Origin: JALHFZ01 sp963674625
GTDB taxonomy: Bacteria > Synergistota > Synergistia > Synergistales > Aminobacteriaceae
DNA: 64,000 bases
Reading direction: 5' to 3'
Assembly: GCA_963674625.2 (NCBI GenBank)
Contig: CAXXXO010000004.1
Span: 806,001-870,000 of the forward strand
Shown: piece by piece, positions 45,049 through 53,545 of the stretch
Layout of the letters: each line of letters begins with the position of its first letter
Position numbering within the stretch: the stretch's first letter is position 1
Notes under the pieces: generated by a model
Told to the model about the DNA's origin: nothing
The model's database searches: none
Seen by the model: only the letters and a program-made list of their open reading frames with translations
Position numbers and translations under genes: made by a program

Positions 45049-46556
45049 GCTTCCACCGCCTCCCGCTCTTTGCTTTTTGTCCCGGAAAAAGCCATCTGAA
45101 GGATCTTCTTCTGATCCGCTTCTTTTCGGTCAAGCTCTCCGGCAATCCGCCCCTGGGCCATGACATAAATCCGATCGCTCATTCCGAGGATTTCCGGAAG
45201 CTCGGATGAAATCATGATGATCCCGGCTCCTTGTTCAACAAGTTCTTCCATAAGATGATAAATGCCCGATTTCGAGCCTATATCGATGCCCCTGGTAGGC
45301 TCATCGAATATGAAAACCTTCGAACGGGTGAGCAGCCATTTTGCGATGACCACCTTCTGCTGGGTCCCTCCGCTCAGAAACTTCGTGAGCTTCTCTATCG
45401 TCGGAGTGGCTATTTCGAGGTCCCGGACATATTCCGAAACAACTTTTGCTTCTTTCTCTCTGTCAACGACACCCATGGGATTGAGAAGTCCGAGAGCCGA
45501 GACTACCGAATTCTCCTTGATCCCCAGGGAAAGGGCGAGTCCCTCCAGCTTGCGGTTTTCAGGAAGAAGAGAGAGTCCCATGGCGACCGCTTTCTGCGGA
45601 TCGTTCTTCGGTATCGGCTTCTGTCCGATAAGAACTTCTCCCGATTCGTACGGATCGATTCCGAATACAGCCTTCGCGACCTCGCTTCTTCCTGATCCCA
45701 CAAGCCCTGCGATGCCCACAATTTCACCCGCGCGGACCGACATGGAAATATCTGAAAAAACATCCCCGGACAGGTTCTTTATCTCGAGGAGGACATCCCC
45801 TATCTGCTTTCGCGAGCGGGGATATATGGCATCTATCCTGCGTCCGGCGATTCCCTCCACAAGCTCGTTCATGGTGATATCCCCTATATCTCTGGTGGCT
45901 ATCTTTCTGCCGTCGCGCATGATCGTGACCCTGTCGCCGATCTCGAAAAGCTCTTCGAGCCTGTGGGATATGTAAAACATCCCTACGCCCTTTTCCCTGA
46001 GCCTTGCGATGATTCGAAAAAGCTCTCCGATTTCCGAGGCGGTGAGAGAACTTGTAGGCTCATCGAAGACGATGATTCTGGCGTTTCGGGACAGAGCCTT
46101 CGTGATCTCGACCATCTGCTGATTCGCCACGCTCAGATTTTTCATCAGAGCTGAGGGGGAGACGGAAATTCCCACCGATTTCAGCAGTTCTTTGGTCTGC
46201 CGCTCCATCTCTTTCGTATCGAGAAAGCAGCCCTTCAGGATTTCGTGTCCCAGGAAGATATTGCTCGCCACGGAGAGTTCGGAGATAAGGTTGAGTTCCT
46301 GGTAGATCATGGCGATTCCAAGCTGCTCTGACAGCCTCGGACTATTCTTCAGAATGGGGTTTCCCTGCAGAAGCAGCTGTCCTTCGTCCGACGTGTAAGC
46401 CCCGGAGAGAATTTTCATGAGGGTTGATTTTCCCGCCCCGTTTTCTCCGACGATGATATGAACTTCACCCTGAAGCAGATCGATGGAGACATCCTCAAGG
46501 GCCTTGACGCCGGGGAAGCTCTTGGAGATATTTTTAAACTCCAGAAGCTTTTCCAT
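45045..46556 (-). CDS. Sugar-type ABC transporter ATPase (RbsA/MglA family)
   Basis: 503 residues with two ABC modules. First: Walker A GENGAGKST, signature LSVANQQMVEI, Walker B IIVFDEPTSSL. Second: degenerate nucleotide loop GLVGSGRSEVAKAVFG, signature LSGGTQQKV and VFIFDEPTRGIDIG. This asymmetry is normal for RbsA-type ATPases. ATG 46556 has GGAGG upstream and lies inside the 3' end of the GntR gene (23-bp overlap). Confidence 0.93.
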   Translation of the reverse strand: MEKLLEFKNISKSFPGVKALEDVSIDLLQGEVHIIVGENGAGKSTLMKILSGAYTSDEGQLLLQGNPILKNSPRLSEQLGIAMIYQELNLISELSVASNIFLGHEILKGCFLDTKEMERQTKELLKSVGISVSPSALMKNLSVANQQMVEITKALSRNARIIVFDEPTSSLTASEIGELFRIIARLREKGVGMFYISHRLEELFEIGDRVTIMRDGRKIATRDIGDITMNELVEGIAGRRIDAIYPRSRKQIGDVLLEIKNLSGDVFSDISMSVRAGEIVGIAGLVGSGRSEVAKAVFGIDPYESGEVLIGQKPIPKNDPQKAVAMGLSLLPENRKLEGLALSLGIKENSVVSALGLLNPMGVVDREKEAKVVSEYVRDLEIATPTIEKLTKFLSGGTQQKVVIAKWLLTRSKVFIFDEPTRGIDIGSKSGIYHLMEELVEQGAGIIMISSELPEILGMSDRIYVMAQGRIAGELDRKEADQKKILQMAFSGTKSKEREAVEA

Positions 46557-47280
46557 CGTGCCTCCCCCTCTCCTGATCCGAAGTCCCTGTTTTCCCCGCG
46601 GAGTCAAGCTTTACCTTGAAGAGGACGTCGGTCATATGCTCGGTCATGAGCCTCCTGGCCTCTTCGGAATCTCCGCCCCGGATAGCCTGATATACCCGGT
46701 TGTGAAACTCGTTGCTCTTCCGTTTTCCGTGAACGCGGACAAATTTCCCGAGCCAGAGAGTATAGAGCATCTTGATCATCTCCACGGAACGGTAAATCAT
46801 GGAATTGCCTGAAGCTCTGGCAACAGCGAGATGAAAATCCATGTCGTACAGCGCAAACTTCTCTTCGTCTTCGATATTGGCCGCAGCAAGCGAAAGGGCA
46901 GACTCCATCCGTTCAAGATCGTCCGGCGCCGCTTTTATGGCGGCAAGAGCCGCTCCCTGGGATTCTATTCCTATTCTGTATTCCGTAAGAGTTTCGAGGT
47001 CTGAGTAAGCCTCGAGAAGAATGGGAAGCTGCAGGTTGTTGAAGACATCGACATTGATGTCTCTGAGAAAGTATCCTTCACCGTGGCGCACTTCGAGAAT
47101 GCCCAGAGCGTTGAGGCGGTTCAGGGCCGTTCGAACCGTATTTCGGCTGACTCCCAGCATGGCGGTGAGTTCATGTTCGGAAGGGGTCTTGCTTCCCGGT
47201 TTGTATCCCTGAGAGGCGATTATCGTCAGGATTCGATTGAAAACCTCGTCGCAGAGATTTATCTTCTCGATCGGCAACAT
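46534..47280 (-). CDS. GntR-family (FadR-type) regulator of the ABC operon
   Basis: 248 residues. Winged helix (PGSKTPSEHELTAMLGVSRNTVRTALNRLNALGIL, about 27-65) and an FCD ligand domain (YRIGIESQGAALAAIKAAP, FHLAVARASGNSMIY). First gene of the operon, overlapping the ATPase gene. A site matching the FadR-subfamily half-site consensus TNGTNNNACNA lies beside its promoter, so it probably represses itself and the transport genes until an organic acid or sugar acid binds. Confidence 0.9.
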   Translation of the reverse strand: MLPIEKINLCDEVFNRILTIIASQGYKPGSKTPSEHELTAMLGVSRNTVRTALNRLNALGILEVRHGEGYFLRDINVDVFNNLQLPILLEAYSDLETLTEYRIGIESQGAALAAIKAAPDDLERMESALSLAAANIEDEEKFALYDMDFHLAVARASGNSMIYRSVEMIKMLYTLWLGKFVRVHGKRKSNEFHNRVYQAIRGGDSEEARRLMTEHMTDVLFKVKLDSAGKTGTSDQERGRHDGKASGV

Positions 47281-47326
47281 GAAATAGCCCCCGGGTTTAT
47301 AAGAAATTGAAAGACATAGGTCATAG

Positions 47327-47339
47327 CTTGTGCTACAAG
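47327..47339. promoter_or_regulatory. FadR/GntR-type operator
   Basis: CTTGTGCTACAAG is a perfect 5-3-5 inverted repeat whose core TTGTGCTACAA fits TNGTNNNACNA exactly. It lies about 9 bp downstream of the -10 box, where a bound repressor would block initiation or early elongation. Confidence 0.7.
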
Positions 47340-47347
47340 TTGAAAAT

Positions 47348-47376
47348 AAAATAACATCCCCTCAGGCCGATGTCAA
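47348..47376 (-). promoter_or_regulatory. Promoter of the GntR-ABC-Tm-1 operon
   Basis: A perfect TTGACA (-35) and TATTTT (-10) with 17 bp between, about 70 bp before the GntR start codon on the minus strand. Confidence 0.65.
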
Positions 47377-47485
47377 GATGGGCACGGTTGAATGTGACGG
47401 GACAGCAAAAAAGTCATCCCCTGTTCGGCTTCTACTCTGCATGTAAATCGTCCTGCCCACTCTGGAACAGACGCCCGCCGGATGG

Positions 47486-48043
47486 TCAGAACCAGGTGAC
47501 CGTCCCTTCCCGCCTCGAACGGGGCCTGACTGCCTCCGGGCCTGCAGAATAGCCCAGCGTCATGGCATAGAGCGGATTGTACCCCTCCGGCGCCATGCAC
47601 CGGTCCGTTGCGAACAGATAGCGGATCAGGCCGATCCAGCAGGTTCCCAACCCCAGCGAAAAAGCCGCGAGCTGCATATTTTGTATGGCCGCGCTGCAGT
47701 CAGCCATCGCGGAGAGATGGGTTCCCGTCTTCCGAAGCACCTTCTCTTCGTAAATCATGATCACTGCCGGGGCGCCGAAAAAGATCCTGTATTTCGGGTT
47801 TTCTCCCATGGCCGCTATCCTCTCGATGCCTGACGCCCTCATGGCGGCTCGGGCTTTTTCATCGAGTTCGGCGATGGTTTCCTTGTCGGTCAGCACGCCA
47901 AAATGCCAAGGCTCCGCATCTCCGCCGGTGGGTGCGTACATACCAGCCTGAAGAACCAGTTCGATATCCTCTTTTTTCACCGGCTGGTCTGTATACTTGC
48001 GGATGCTGCGCCGTTCGAGAATAGTTCGCATTACTTCGTTCAT
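47486..48043 (-). CDS. Nitroreductase family protein
   Basis: 185 residues. FMN-binding RRSIRKYTDQPVKKEDIE at the N-terminus, APTGGDAEPWHF, the central AAIQNMQLAAFSLGLGTCWIG signature, and TLGYSAGPE near the end. These FMN enzymes reduce nitro groups, quinones or flavins with NAD(P)H. ATG 48043 has AAGGAGG upstream; the longer frame is not supported. Confidence 0.9.
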   Translation of the reverse strand: MNEVMRTILERRSIRKYTDQPVKKEDIELVLQAGMYAPTGGDAEPWHFGVLTDKETIAELDEKARAAMRASGIERIAAMGENPKYRIFFGAPAVIMIYEEKVLRKTGTHLSAMADCSAAIQNMQLAAFSLGLGTCWIGLIRYLFATDRCMAPEGYNPLYAMTLGYSAGPEAVRPRSRREGTVTWF

Positions 48044-48346
48044 TTCAGTCTCCTCCTTGCTGCGAAAAGCATTTTTCCTGTCTTTCTTCCTTCCAACCAA
48101 ATACTTTTTCCGAAACATCTGGAAGTGCAACACTTCTTTTGAGAGCATCAGCATTTTTTGTGACTGTAAAGCGGTTGGATTCCACCTTCTCCGATATACC
48201 TCAGGGCTCTTCTCAGGTTGATAGAAAAAAAGGCCATCTTAAATCATATTCTTCCTCCATTAAATATTTTTTCTTCTTGTTTTGTGTCTAAGGGGTGACG
48301 AATACCTCATAATATGCCACCTTAACAAGCTTCTTAAGACTGTATT
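48044..48346. other. AT-rich spacer at the left edge of the helicase-NUDIX island
   Basis: About 300 bp between nitroreductase and the NUDIX gene, lower in GC than the host genes. Only short frames are open. No att-like direct repeat to the right-hand junction at about 51.94 kb was seen by eye. Confidence 0.5.
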
Positions 48347-48733
48347 TCACTGGTTTCCTATGAGTTTTTCTATAATCGCGATGTCTGCAGGACAAAATTC
48401 ATACAGTTCTAATTCATCCGGCAAAACCCACTGAATTGACTTATGAACATCTGCTGTGGGCTCCCCATCTACAATCCCTGCCCGAAAAAATGAAAAAGCT
48501 ATTTTTATTTCGGGGTATGCATACGTCGTTTGTGCAAAAAGTTCCTGGATCTTTATCTCTATTCCAAGTTCTTCCCAGCATTCGCGGACGAGGCACTCCT
48601 CCGCGGATTCTCCCGGTTCAAGCTTACCGCCGGGGAATTCCCAGAGATATTCACATAAACCGCCTGCTCCCCGCTGGCAGATAAGGATTTCTCCGGTTTC
48701 TTTTTTTATGATTGCAGCGCTTACGTGTATCAT
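48347..48733 (-). CDS. NUDIX hydrolase, MutT-like (8-oxo-dGTP diphosphatase type)
   Basis: 128 residues. A complete Nudix box: GGKLEPGESAEECLVRECWEELGI in outline (G x5 E x7 REUxEExGU). MutT/CTP-phosphohydrolase-like enzymes remove damaged or unusual nucleotides. It starts two bases after the helicase stop, with its ribosome site inside the helicase gene, so the two proteins are made together. Similar helicase-NUDIX pairs are a recurring island arrangement; I read this one as a possible defence module rather than housekeeping. Confidence 0.85.
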   Translation of the reverse strand: MIHVSAAIIKKETGEILICQRGAGGLCEYLWEFPGGKLEPGESAEECLVRECWEELGIEIKIQELFAQTTYAYPEIKIAFSFFRAGIVDGEPTADVHKSIQWVLPDELELYEFCPADIAIIEKLIGNQ

Positions 48734-48735
48734 CT

Positions 48736-51700
48736 TTAACCTGCTGCAAGTTGATTTGTCTTTTTAAGATATTTTCCGGGGATCGGGTTATCGAGTTTCC
48801 ATATAATACTCATAGGCTTACTTCCCTCATGGGAGACATAACTCGCTGTTCCAAGGAAGGTATAGGGTTCCGTTCCAAAATCATTTTTTTTGTGTTCTCT
48901 CACAAAGAGTAATATATTGCTTCCAAAAGAACGGTGGTTTATGTATCTTTTCCCTGTCGGAGAATCGCTTGCGGTTGTGCTTTGGCTTTGCCAGTGAAAC
49001 AGCGATTCGTTGATAGAGTAATCTTTATACATCGTTGAAGGTGAATAATCTTTGTCCGATTTATTCAGGGTGATAAAAAAGATATCCGCATTCTTTTCTG
49101 AAAGCCATTTCACCCCTTCTCGAACGTTTGAGGGGTTCATATGGTCCATGGCAAGCATTATCTGATCGCGGGTATAAGTGCAATGCAGGTCGAGGGGGCA
49201 GTCAAATCCCAAGTTGACTTTCTTGTCCACGAAGTCGATTTGGCTGTAGTTGTAACGCAGCAATTCAACGAGCTCAGCCAAAAGAGTCGGAGATGAGTTA
49301 AATATAGTCGATAAATCAAAGCCTAAATCGGGCCAAACCTTTTGCCAAAGGGTATATGAAAACATGTTCAGCATGCGATTCTCTTCGCCTGTCAGATGAT
49401 TGAAGTCTATGTGTCCCTTGCCGGAGAATACATCTAGCAGAAAGTTGATCCACCTTCTAGAATTACTTGAACAAAGGCGGGGAAATGCCTTGTTCATAAC
49501 ATCTTCCAAAGGTTCATCAAAATTATCTTTCACTCCTGCATAGAAACAGAGCCGGGAGAAATTGCCGCATTTGTAAATGCTATTTATATTCAGATGGTAG
49601 TACTGAGTAAAATTTTCTATGGTCAGCGGTTTACCGCTATCCTCTATAAATGTTGCTATACGCGACACTAAACCCGCTGAAGTGTTGAAAGAGCTGCGAA
49701 TATTCTCCAGTATATAATCCTTCGCCAAGCGTTCCAGTTGTATATAACAGCCTTTCGGGACCGAAACGAATCCTTCTTTGATCTCTTTTTGAAGGCTGTG
49801 GGAGGTATTCGCAAGCAAGGCTGTAAGTTTATCTTCGAAATTATATTTTTTATTCGCCTGTCCGATGAAGTCGAGAACTGTCAGGCATTCTTTATCATCC
49901 GCCAAGCGAAGCCCTCGGCCAAGCTGCTGCAAGAATACAGTCAGGCTTTCCGTGGGGCGAAGGAAGAGAACAGTGTTTACCTCGGGGATATCCACGCCTT
50001 CATTATAAAGATCGACAACAAAAATATAATTAACATCACCATTTACGAGTTTTACCTTTGCATCTTCTCTCTCTTTGTTCGGAGTTGTTGATGAGAGGCA
50101 CAGGGAAGACAGATTATGTTCATTAAAAAACCTCGACATATACTCGGCGTGATCCACGGAGACGCAGAAGCCAAGAGCCTTTACTTTGTCTAAATCAGTA
50201 ACGTACTTTTTTATGGACTCTATCGTCATGGAAGCTCTCTTATTCGCAGCAAAGCTATTCAAACTATAGAGATTTGATAATTCCCTGGTGTCGTAATGGC
50301 CTCCAGTCCATCGTAAACTTCTTAGATCTATCTCATCAGTAATGCCGAAATACTGAAAAGGGCAAAGCAATTTTCTTTCTATTGCTTCAGGCAGTCTGAT
50401 TTCCGCTGCTATTCTGTGATCAAAATATTCCAGTATTGATTTCCCGTCCATTCGCTCGGGAGTCGCCGTCAATCCCAAGAGAATCTTTGGCTCATAGTAA
50501 GAGAGCAGTTTCTGGTATGAATCTGCTGCAGCGTGATGAAACTCATCGACCACAATATAGTCATAAAAATCCGGTCTCGTTTTCGATGTAAAATCCTGAG
50601 AGTTGAAGGTTTGTATGGACATAAATAAGTGATCAAAACTATCTGGCCTGTGGCTTCCGACGAAAAGACTGCCAAAATTTGGGTCCCGTAGAACACCCCG
50701 AAAACAGGACAAGCTCTGTGTTAATATTTCCTCTCTATGGGCGATAAAGAGCAACTTGTTGGGTTTTGATGAATTTTTTTTCTTGTAATCCTTATAGTCG
50801 AATGCAGAAATAACTGTTTTGCCAGTCCCGGTAGCAGCGACTATCAAGTTTCTGTAATGAGACCTGATCGTCCGTTCGGCTTCTAACTGTCTCAATATTT
50901 CTTGCTGGTAAGGATAGGGCAAAATATCAAAAACATAGAGGTTTTCCATGTACAGGGAAGAAGACTGTTCGAATTTCAGGGCTCTTTCCAATCGTGTTTT
51001 TTCTGTTTTCAAATAACGCTCAAACTCACTTGAATTCCAGTAGGTCTCAAAAGTGGCACTTATTTTATCAATTGTTTCTGGCATATCTTTCTTGGCTACT
51101 TTTATATTCCATTCCAGACCACTCGAGATTGCAGCATTTGAAAGGTTTGAAGAACCGACGTAAGCTGTCGTAAAACCCGTTTGTCTGACGAAAATATAGG
51201 CCTTTGCGTGAAGCCTTGTTCGTTTTGTATCGTAGGATATTTTTATTTCCGTATTTGCGAGTTTCGAGATTTCCTCAACTGCCTTGATGTCTGTAGCCCC
51301 CATGTACGAGGTCGTAATAACTCGAAGTTTGCCTCCTCTTAGAGTAAAACTTTCAAGTTCGTTGATTATTAAACGGAGCCCGCTCCATTTTATGAAGGAG
51401 ACGAGCATATCAATCTTATCGGAAGAGATAATTTCCTTTTTTAACTCAGAGTAAAGCTGCGGTTCATGAACGGCACCAGTAAACAGGGAACTGTAGGCGA
51501 TTGAGGTCACTGGTCTGGTTACTTCTTCTCTCCGATTCAAAGACAAGATGCTGTTTTTCTTTTCCATAAAAGCCAAGAGTTGCTCAGCCCGTTTATCGAC
51601 GGACATATTTTTGAAGTCACTGTCGCCAGTCTCTTTGAAGATCTCCCCTATTATTTTATTTACAAAAGCTATCTGGCGCTGGATGTCTCCGCCATTGTCT

Positions 51701-51879
51701 TTTAAATTATCCAGCCCTTTTTGTACGATTTCCGATACATATTTGGCCAATAGCCCTGAAGCTTCAGCCTTGTCGATTGCTGTTTTATCTATAAAAAATT
51801 CATTCTGGACCTGAGGTTGGTCAAGGCTGAGCCCCAATGCACTATCAATTAGCTGTTCATATAACCCCGGCTTCAGCAT
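48736..51879 (-). CDS. PLD-nuclease/superfamily-2 helicase fusion with DUF3427 region
   Basis: About 1047 residues. A phospholipase-D-like nuclease domain (about 130-270) carries HAK in RLHAKAYIF and GSSNLSNAA. The helicase follows: Walker A AATGTGKT (about 350), DEFHH, LTATPER and QQLGRGLR. The last 400 residues are DUF3427-like. This resembles helicase-nuclease proteins of restriction and phage-defence islands. GC content is well below the genome, a sign of transfer. I prefer ATG 51879 (GAGGG upstream) over ATG 51906, which lacks a ribosome site. Confidence 0.87.
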   Translation of the reverse strand: MLKPGLYEQLIDSALGLSLDQPQVQNEFFIDKTAIDKAEASGLLAKYVSEIVQKGLDNLKDNGGDIQRQIAFVNKIIGEIFKETGDSDFKNMSVDKRAEQLLAFMEKKNSILSLNRREEVTRPVTSIAYSSLFTGAVHEPQLYSELKKEIISSDKIDMLVSFIKWSGLRLIINELESFTLRGGKLRVITTSYMGATDIKAVEEISKLANTEIKISYDTKRTRLHAKAYIFVRQTGFTTAYVGSSNLSNAAISSGLEWNIKVAKKDMPETIDKISATFETYWNSSEFERYLKTEKTRLERALKFEQSSSLYMENLYVFDILPYPYQQEILRQLEAERTIRSHYRNLIVAATGTGKTVISAFDYKDYKKKNSSKPNKLLFIAHREEILTQSLSCFRGVLRDPNFGSLFVGSHRPDSFDHLFMSIQTFNSQDFTSKTRPDFYDYIVVDEFHHAAADSYQKLLSYYEPKILLGLTATPERMDGKSILEYFDHRIAAEIRLPEAIERKLLCPFQYFGITDEIDLRSLRWTGGHYDTRELSNLYSLNSFAANKRASMTIESIKKYVTDLDKVKALGFCVSVDHAEYMSRFFNEHNLSSLCLSSTTPNKEREDAKVKLVNGDVNYIFVVDLYNEGVDIPEVNTVLFLRPTESLTVFLQQLGRGLRLADDKECLTVLDFIGQANKKYNFEDKLTALLANTSHSLQKEIKEGFVSVPKGCYIQLERLAKDYILENIRSSFNTSAGLVSRIATFIEDSGKPLTIENFTQYYHLNINSIYKCGNFSRLCFYAGVKDNFDEPLEDVMNKAFPRLCSSNSRRWINFLLDVFSGKGHIDFNHLTGEENRMLNMFSYTLWQKVWPDLGFDLSTIFNSSPTLLAELVELLRYNYSQIDFVDKKVNLGFDCPLDLHCTYTRDQIMLAMDHMNPSNVREGVKWLSEKNADIFFITLNKSDKDYSPSTMYKDYSINESLFHWQSQSTTASDSPTGKRYINHRSFGSNILLFVREHKKNDFGTEPYTFLGTASYVSHEGSKPMSIIWKLDNPIPGKYLKKTNQLAAG

Positions 51880-51889
51880 TTCTTCGCCC

Positions 51890-52012
51890 TCATCTTTCAT
51901 GCACATTAGAAATCAGGATACACGCTCTCTTTTTTAAAGCCGCCCCGCTTTTGTCCAGCTGTCCCGCGTGGGTTTTTTCCGCGATTTCGATTGCCCGTTC
52001 GAGAGTACTCAT
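51890..52012 (-). pseudogene. 5' remnant of an HD-domain (RelA/SpoT-like) gene
   Basis: ATG 52012, preceded by GGAGGATG and overlapping the glycosylase stop (ATGA), opens a 40-codon frame. Its first 24 residues, MSTLERAIEIAEKTHAGQLD then KSGA, are the typical N-terminus of guanosine polyphosphate hydrolase-like HD proteins, which would continue with PY/HP. Similarity stops near 51940 and the frame closes inside the helicase gene. The rest of the HD gene is not in the window. Confidence 0.75.
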
Positions 52013-52536
52013 GGGGCATCCTCCTTCAGGGTTTGCTCCACAATCTTCCAGGCTTCTGCCTTTTCTGCAAAGGTTTTGCCCGCATGGGCCGGGCTGGTGG
52101 AGGGAAGGCGGATGCTTGTCTCCGGTCTGAGTTCAGGATGAAGGGTTGGGAAAACATGGCGTTTCCAGGACTGTTCGGCCATGGAGCCATTGAAGAAGAC
52201 TGTTTTTATCCGGGGATGCTTCGAAAAAAAAGAGGGGAAGTCGTTGGGGATGATGGACGGTGCTTCAATGTTCGAATCCAAGCTGCCGGGCCGGACGCAG
52301 CAGGCGAGGACGTCCCAGAGGGCAATTCGGCGGGCTGTGAGAGCTTTGAGCCGGTCGTCATAGGGAAGGATCGCCGGTATGGCCAGAATTTCTTCCATAA
52401 TCGGCCAGAAGGCGTTTCGGGGGTGGGCGTAGTATTGGTTCGCCTCCAGAGATGCACGGCCCGGCATGCTTCCGAGAATCAGAAGACGGGCGTCGGGAGA
52501 TGAAACGGGAAGGAAGCTGCGGACGGTTTTTTTCAT
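52009..52536 (-). CDS. DNA-deoxyinosine glycosylase (uracil-DNA glycosylase superfamily)
   Basis: 175 residues. LLILGSMPGRASLEANQYY and AHPRNAFWPIMEEIL form the motif of the family-6 UDG/hypoxanthine glycosylases, and SIRLPSTSPAHAG near the end is the second motif. They remove deaminated bases. ATG 52536 gives the usual N-terminus; a GTG at 52551 is possible. Its stop overlaps the start of the truncated HD gene, so the two once formed an operon. Confidence 0.85.
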   Translation of the reverse strand: MKKTVRSFLPVSSPDARLLILGSMPGRASLEANQYYAHPRNAFWPIMEEILAIPAILPYDDRLKALTARRIALWDVLACCVRPGSLDSNIEAPSIIPNDFPSFFSKHPRIKTVFFNGSMAEQSWKRHVFPTLHPELRPETSIRLPSTSPAHAGKTFAEKAEAWKIVEQTLKEDAP

Positions 52537-52551
52537 AGCGGCGAGGCGCAC

Positions 52552-52930
52552 TCTTTTTCACGATGAGCAGGTCTTTGCCCGGGAATGACGGGACAAAACG
52601 TTTTCAGCGCAATTTTTTCTCTCATGACAGCACCCCCTGCAAATTATACATTTCTCTTGTGAATGCACCAGCATTATTCGAATGCAAACAGAAACGATTT
52701 TTTCATGCCGCTTCAAAAATTTTCTATTCCTTCACTGCATTGCTGAGATAAGAGTCTTTCCCGGATGAACCGTCAGAAAATTGCCTTCAGCTGCTCGCAT
52801 ATTCCGGAAGAATACTTTTCAGGCAACGTGATATCTCCGTGGTGAAATATTGACAAACAGGGGCATACTCCTATAATAATTTTATATTCCGAAATTTAGT
52901 TCTTTTTTATCTCAAGAAGGAGGGAAAGTC
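52552..52930. other. Intergenic region upstream of the crystallin-like genes
   Basis: About 380 bp without a credible gene. It ends with a consensus promoter (52850-52877) and AAGAAGGAGGG ribosome site for the first crystallin-like gene. Confidence 0.6.
52850..52877 (+). promoter_or_regulatory. Consensus promoter of the first crystallin-like gene
   Basis: Perfect TTGACA (52850-52855) and perfect TATAAT (52872-52877), 16 bp apart and 54 bp before the ATG. This is the best sigma-70 promoter in the window and suggests strong expression. Confidence 0.85.
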
Positions 52931-53353
52931 ATGAAAAGAAGTGTGCAAGGATTGTTTTTATCGCTGGCTTTTGTCTTTGCCCTGCTGTGCCTCTTTGCTG
53001 CAGGAAGCGCGGAGGCCGTCAACATCGGAGAACCTGCCGCCCACCAGGTTTTCCTCTTTGAGCACACCAACTACGGCGGAGCGAATATGAGTTTTGAATT
53101 CGACAAGGATGTTCCGGATCTCACCAAATGGCGCCTTCCGAATTCTAAAAAAAACTGGAATGACGTCATCAGCTCGCTGAAGGTGGGAAAAAATACGAAG
53201 ATTCTGCTCTACAAACATATCAACTATAGTGTATTGCTGGGGACAATTCAGGGGGACGGGACAAACGTCAAGGCCATTCCCAGTCTTCACTCCTTCGGAT
53301 ATGGAGACCAGGTCTCTTCCTTTAAGGTCCGCATGAGCGACTACGCCCAGTAG
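52931..53353 (+). CDS. Secreted single-domain beta/gamma-crystallin-like protein
   Basis: 140 residues: signal peptide to about residue 29 (FVFALLCLFAAGSAEA), then one beta/gamma-crystallin unit. Greek-key features are VFLFEHTNYGGANMSFEF and WNDVISSLKVG, the latter matching the Ca-binding (N/D)(N/D)xxSS pattern, repeated as GDQVSSFKV near the end. Likely a calcium-binding, stable extracellular or periplasmic protein. AAGAAGGAGGG precedes the ATG. No cysteine remains in the mature part. Confidence 0.85.
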   Translation: MKRSVQGLFLSLAFVFALLCLFAAGSAEAVNIGEPAAHQVFLFEHTNYGGANMSFEFDKDVPDLTKWRLPNSKKNWNDVISSLKVGKNTKILLYKHINYSVLLGTIQGDGTNVKAIPSLHSFGYGDQVSSFKVRMSDYAQ

Positions 53354-53395
53354 TGATAGTTTTTGCAGATTGTTCAGTTTCAGTTGAAGAAAGGA

Positions 53396-53434
53396 TCGGG
53401 CAGGCTGAAGAAATTCCTTCCCCGCCCTTTTGCA
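53396..53434 (+). terminator. Weak terminator-like hairpin between crystallin-like genes
   Basis: GGGCAGG can pair imperfectly with CCCCGCCC and is followed by TTTTGC. Modest stability; read-through is likely. Confidence 0.35.
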
Positions 53435-53465
53435 CTTTTGGGTGTGCGGTTCCGTGCCAAGGCGG

Positions 53466-53493
53466 TTGACAAGAAGAGACACGATTATAATAT
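53466..53493 (+). promoter_or_regulatory. Promoter of the second crystallin-like gene
   Basis: TTGACA at 53466 and TAATAT 16 bp later (or TATAAT at the short distance of 14 bp). It resembles the promoter of the first gene, and the leader and ribosome site are duplicated as well. Confidence 0.65.
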
Positions 53494-53545
53494 TTCTAAA
53501 TCCCGAATTTTGTTTAATTTTTCATCTCAAGAAGGAGGGGAAGTC

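Noticed and set aside
48155..48260. Possible transposase C-terminus left of the NUDIX gene
   Set aside because: A short frame (RALRYIGEGGIQPLYSH) caught the eye but is too short and without flanking repeats to support a mobile element.
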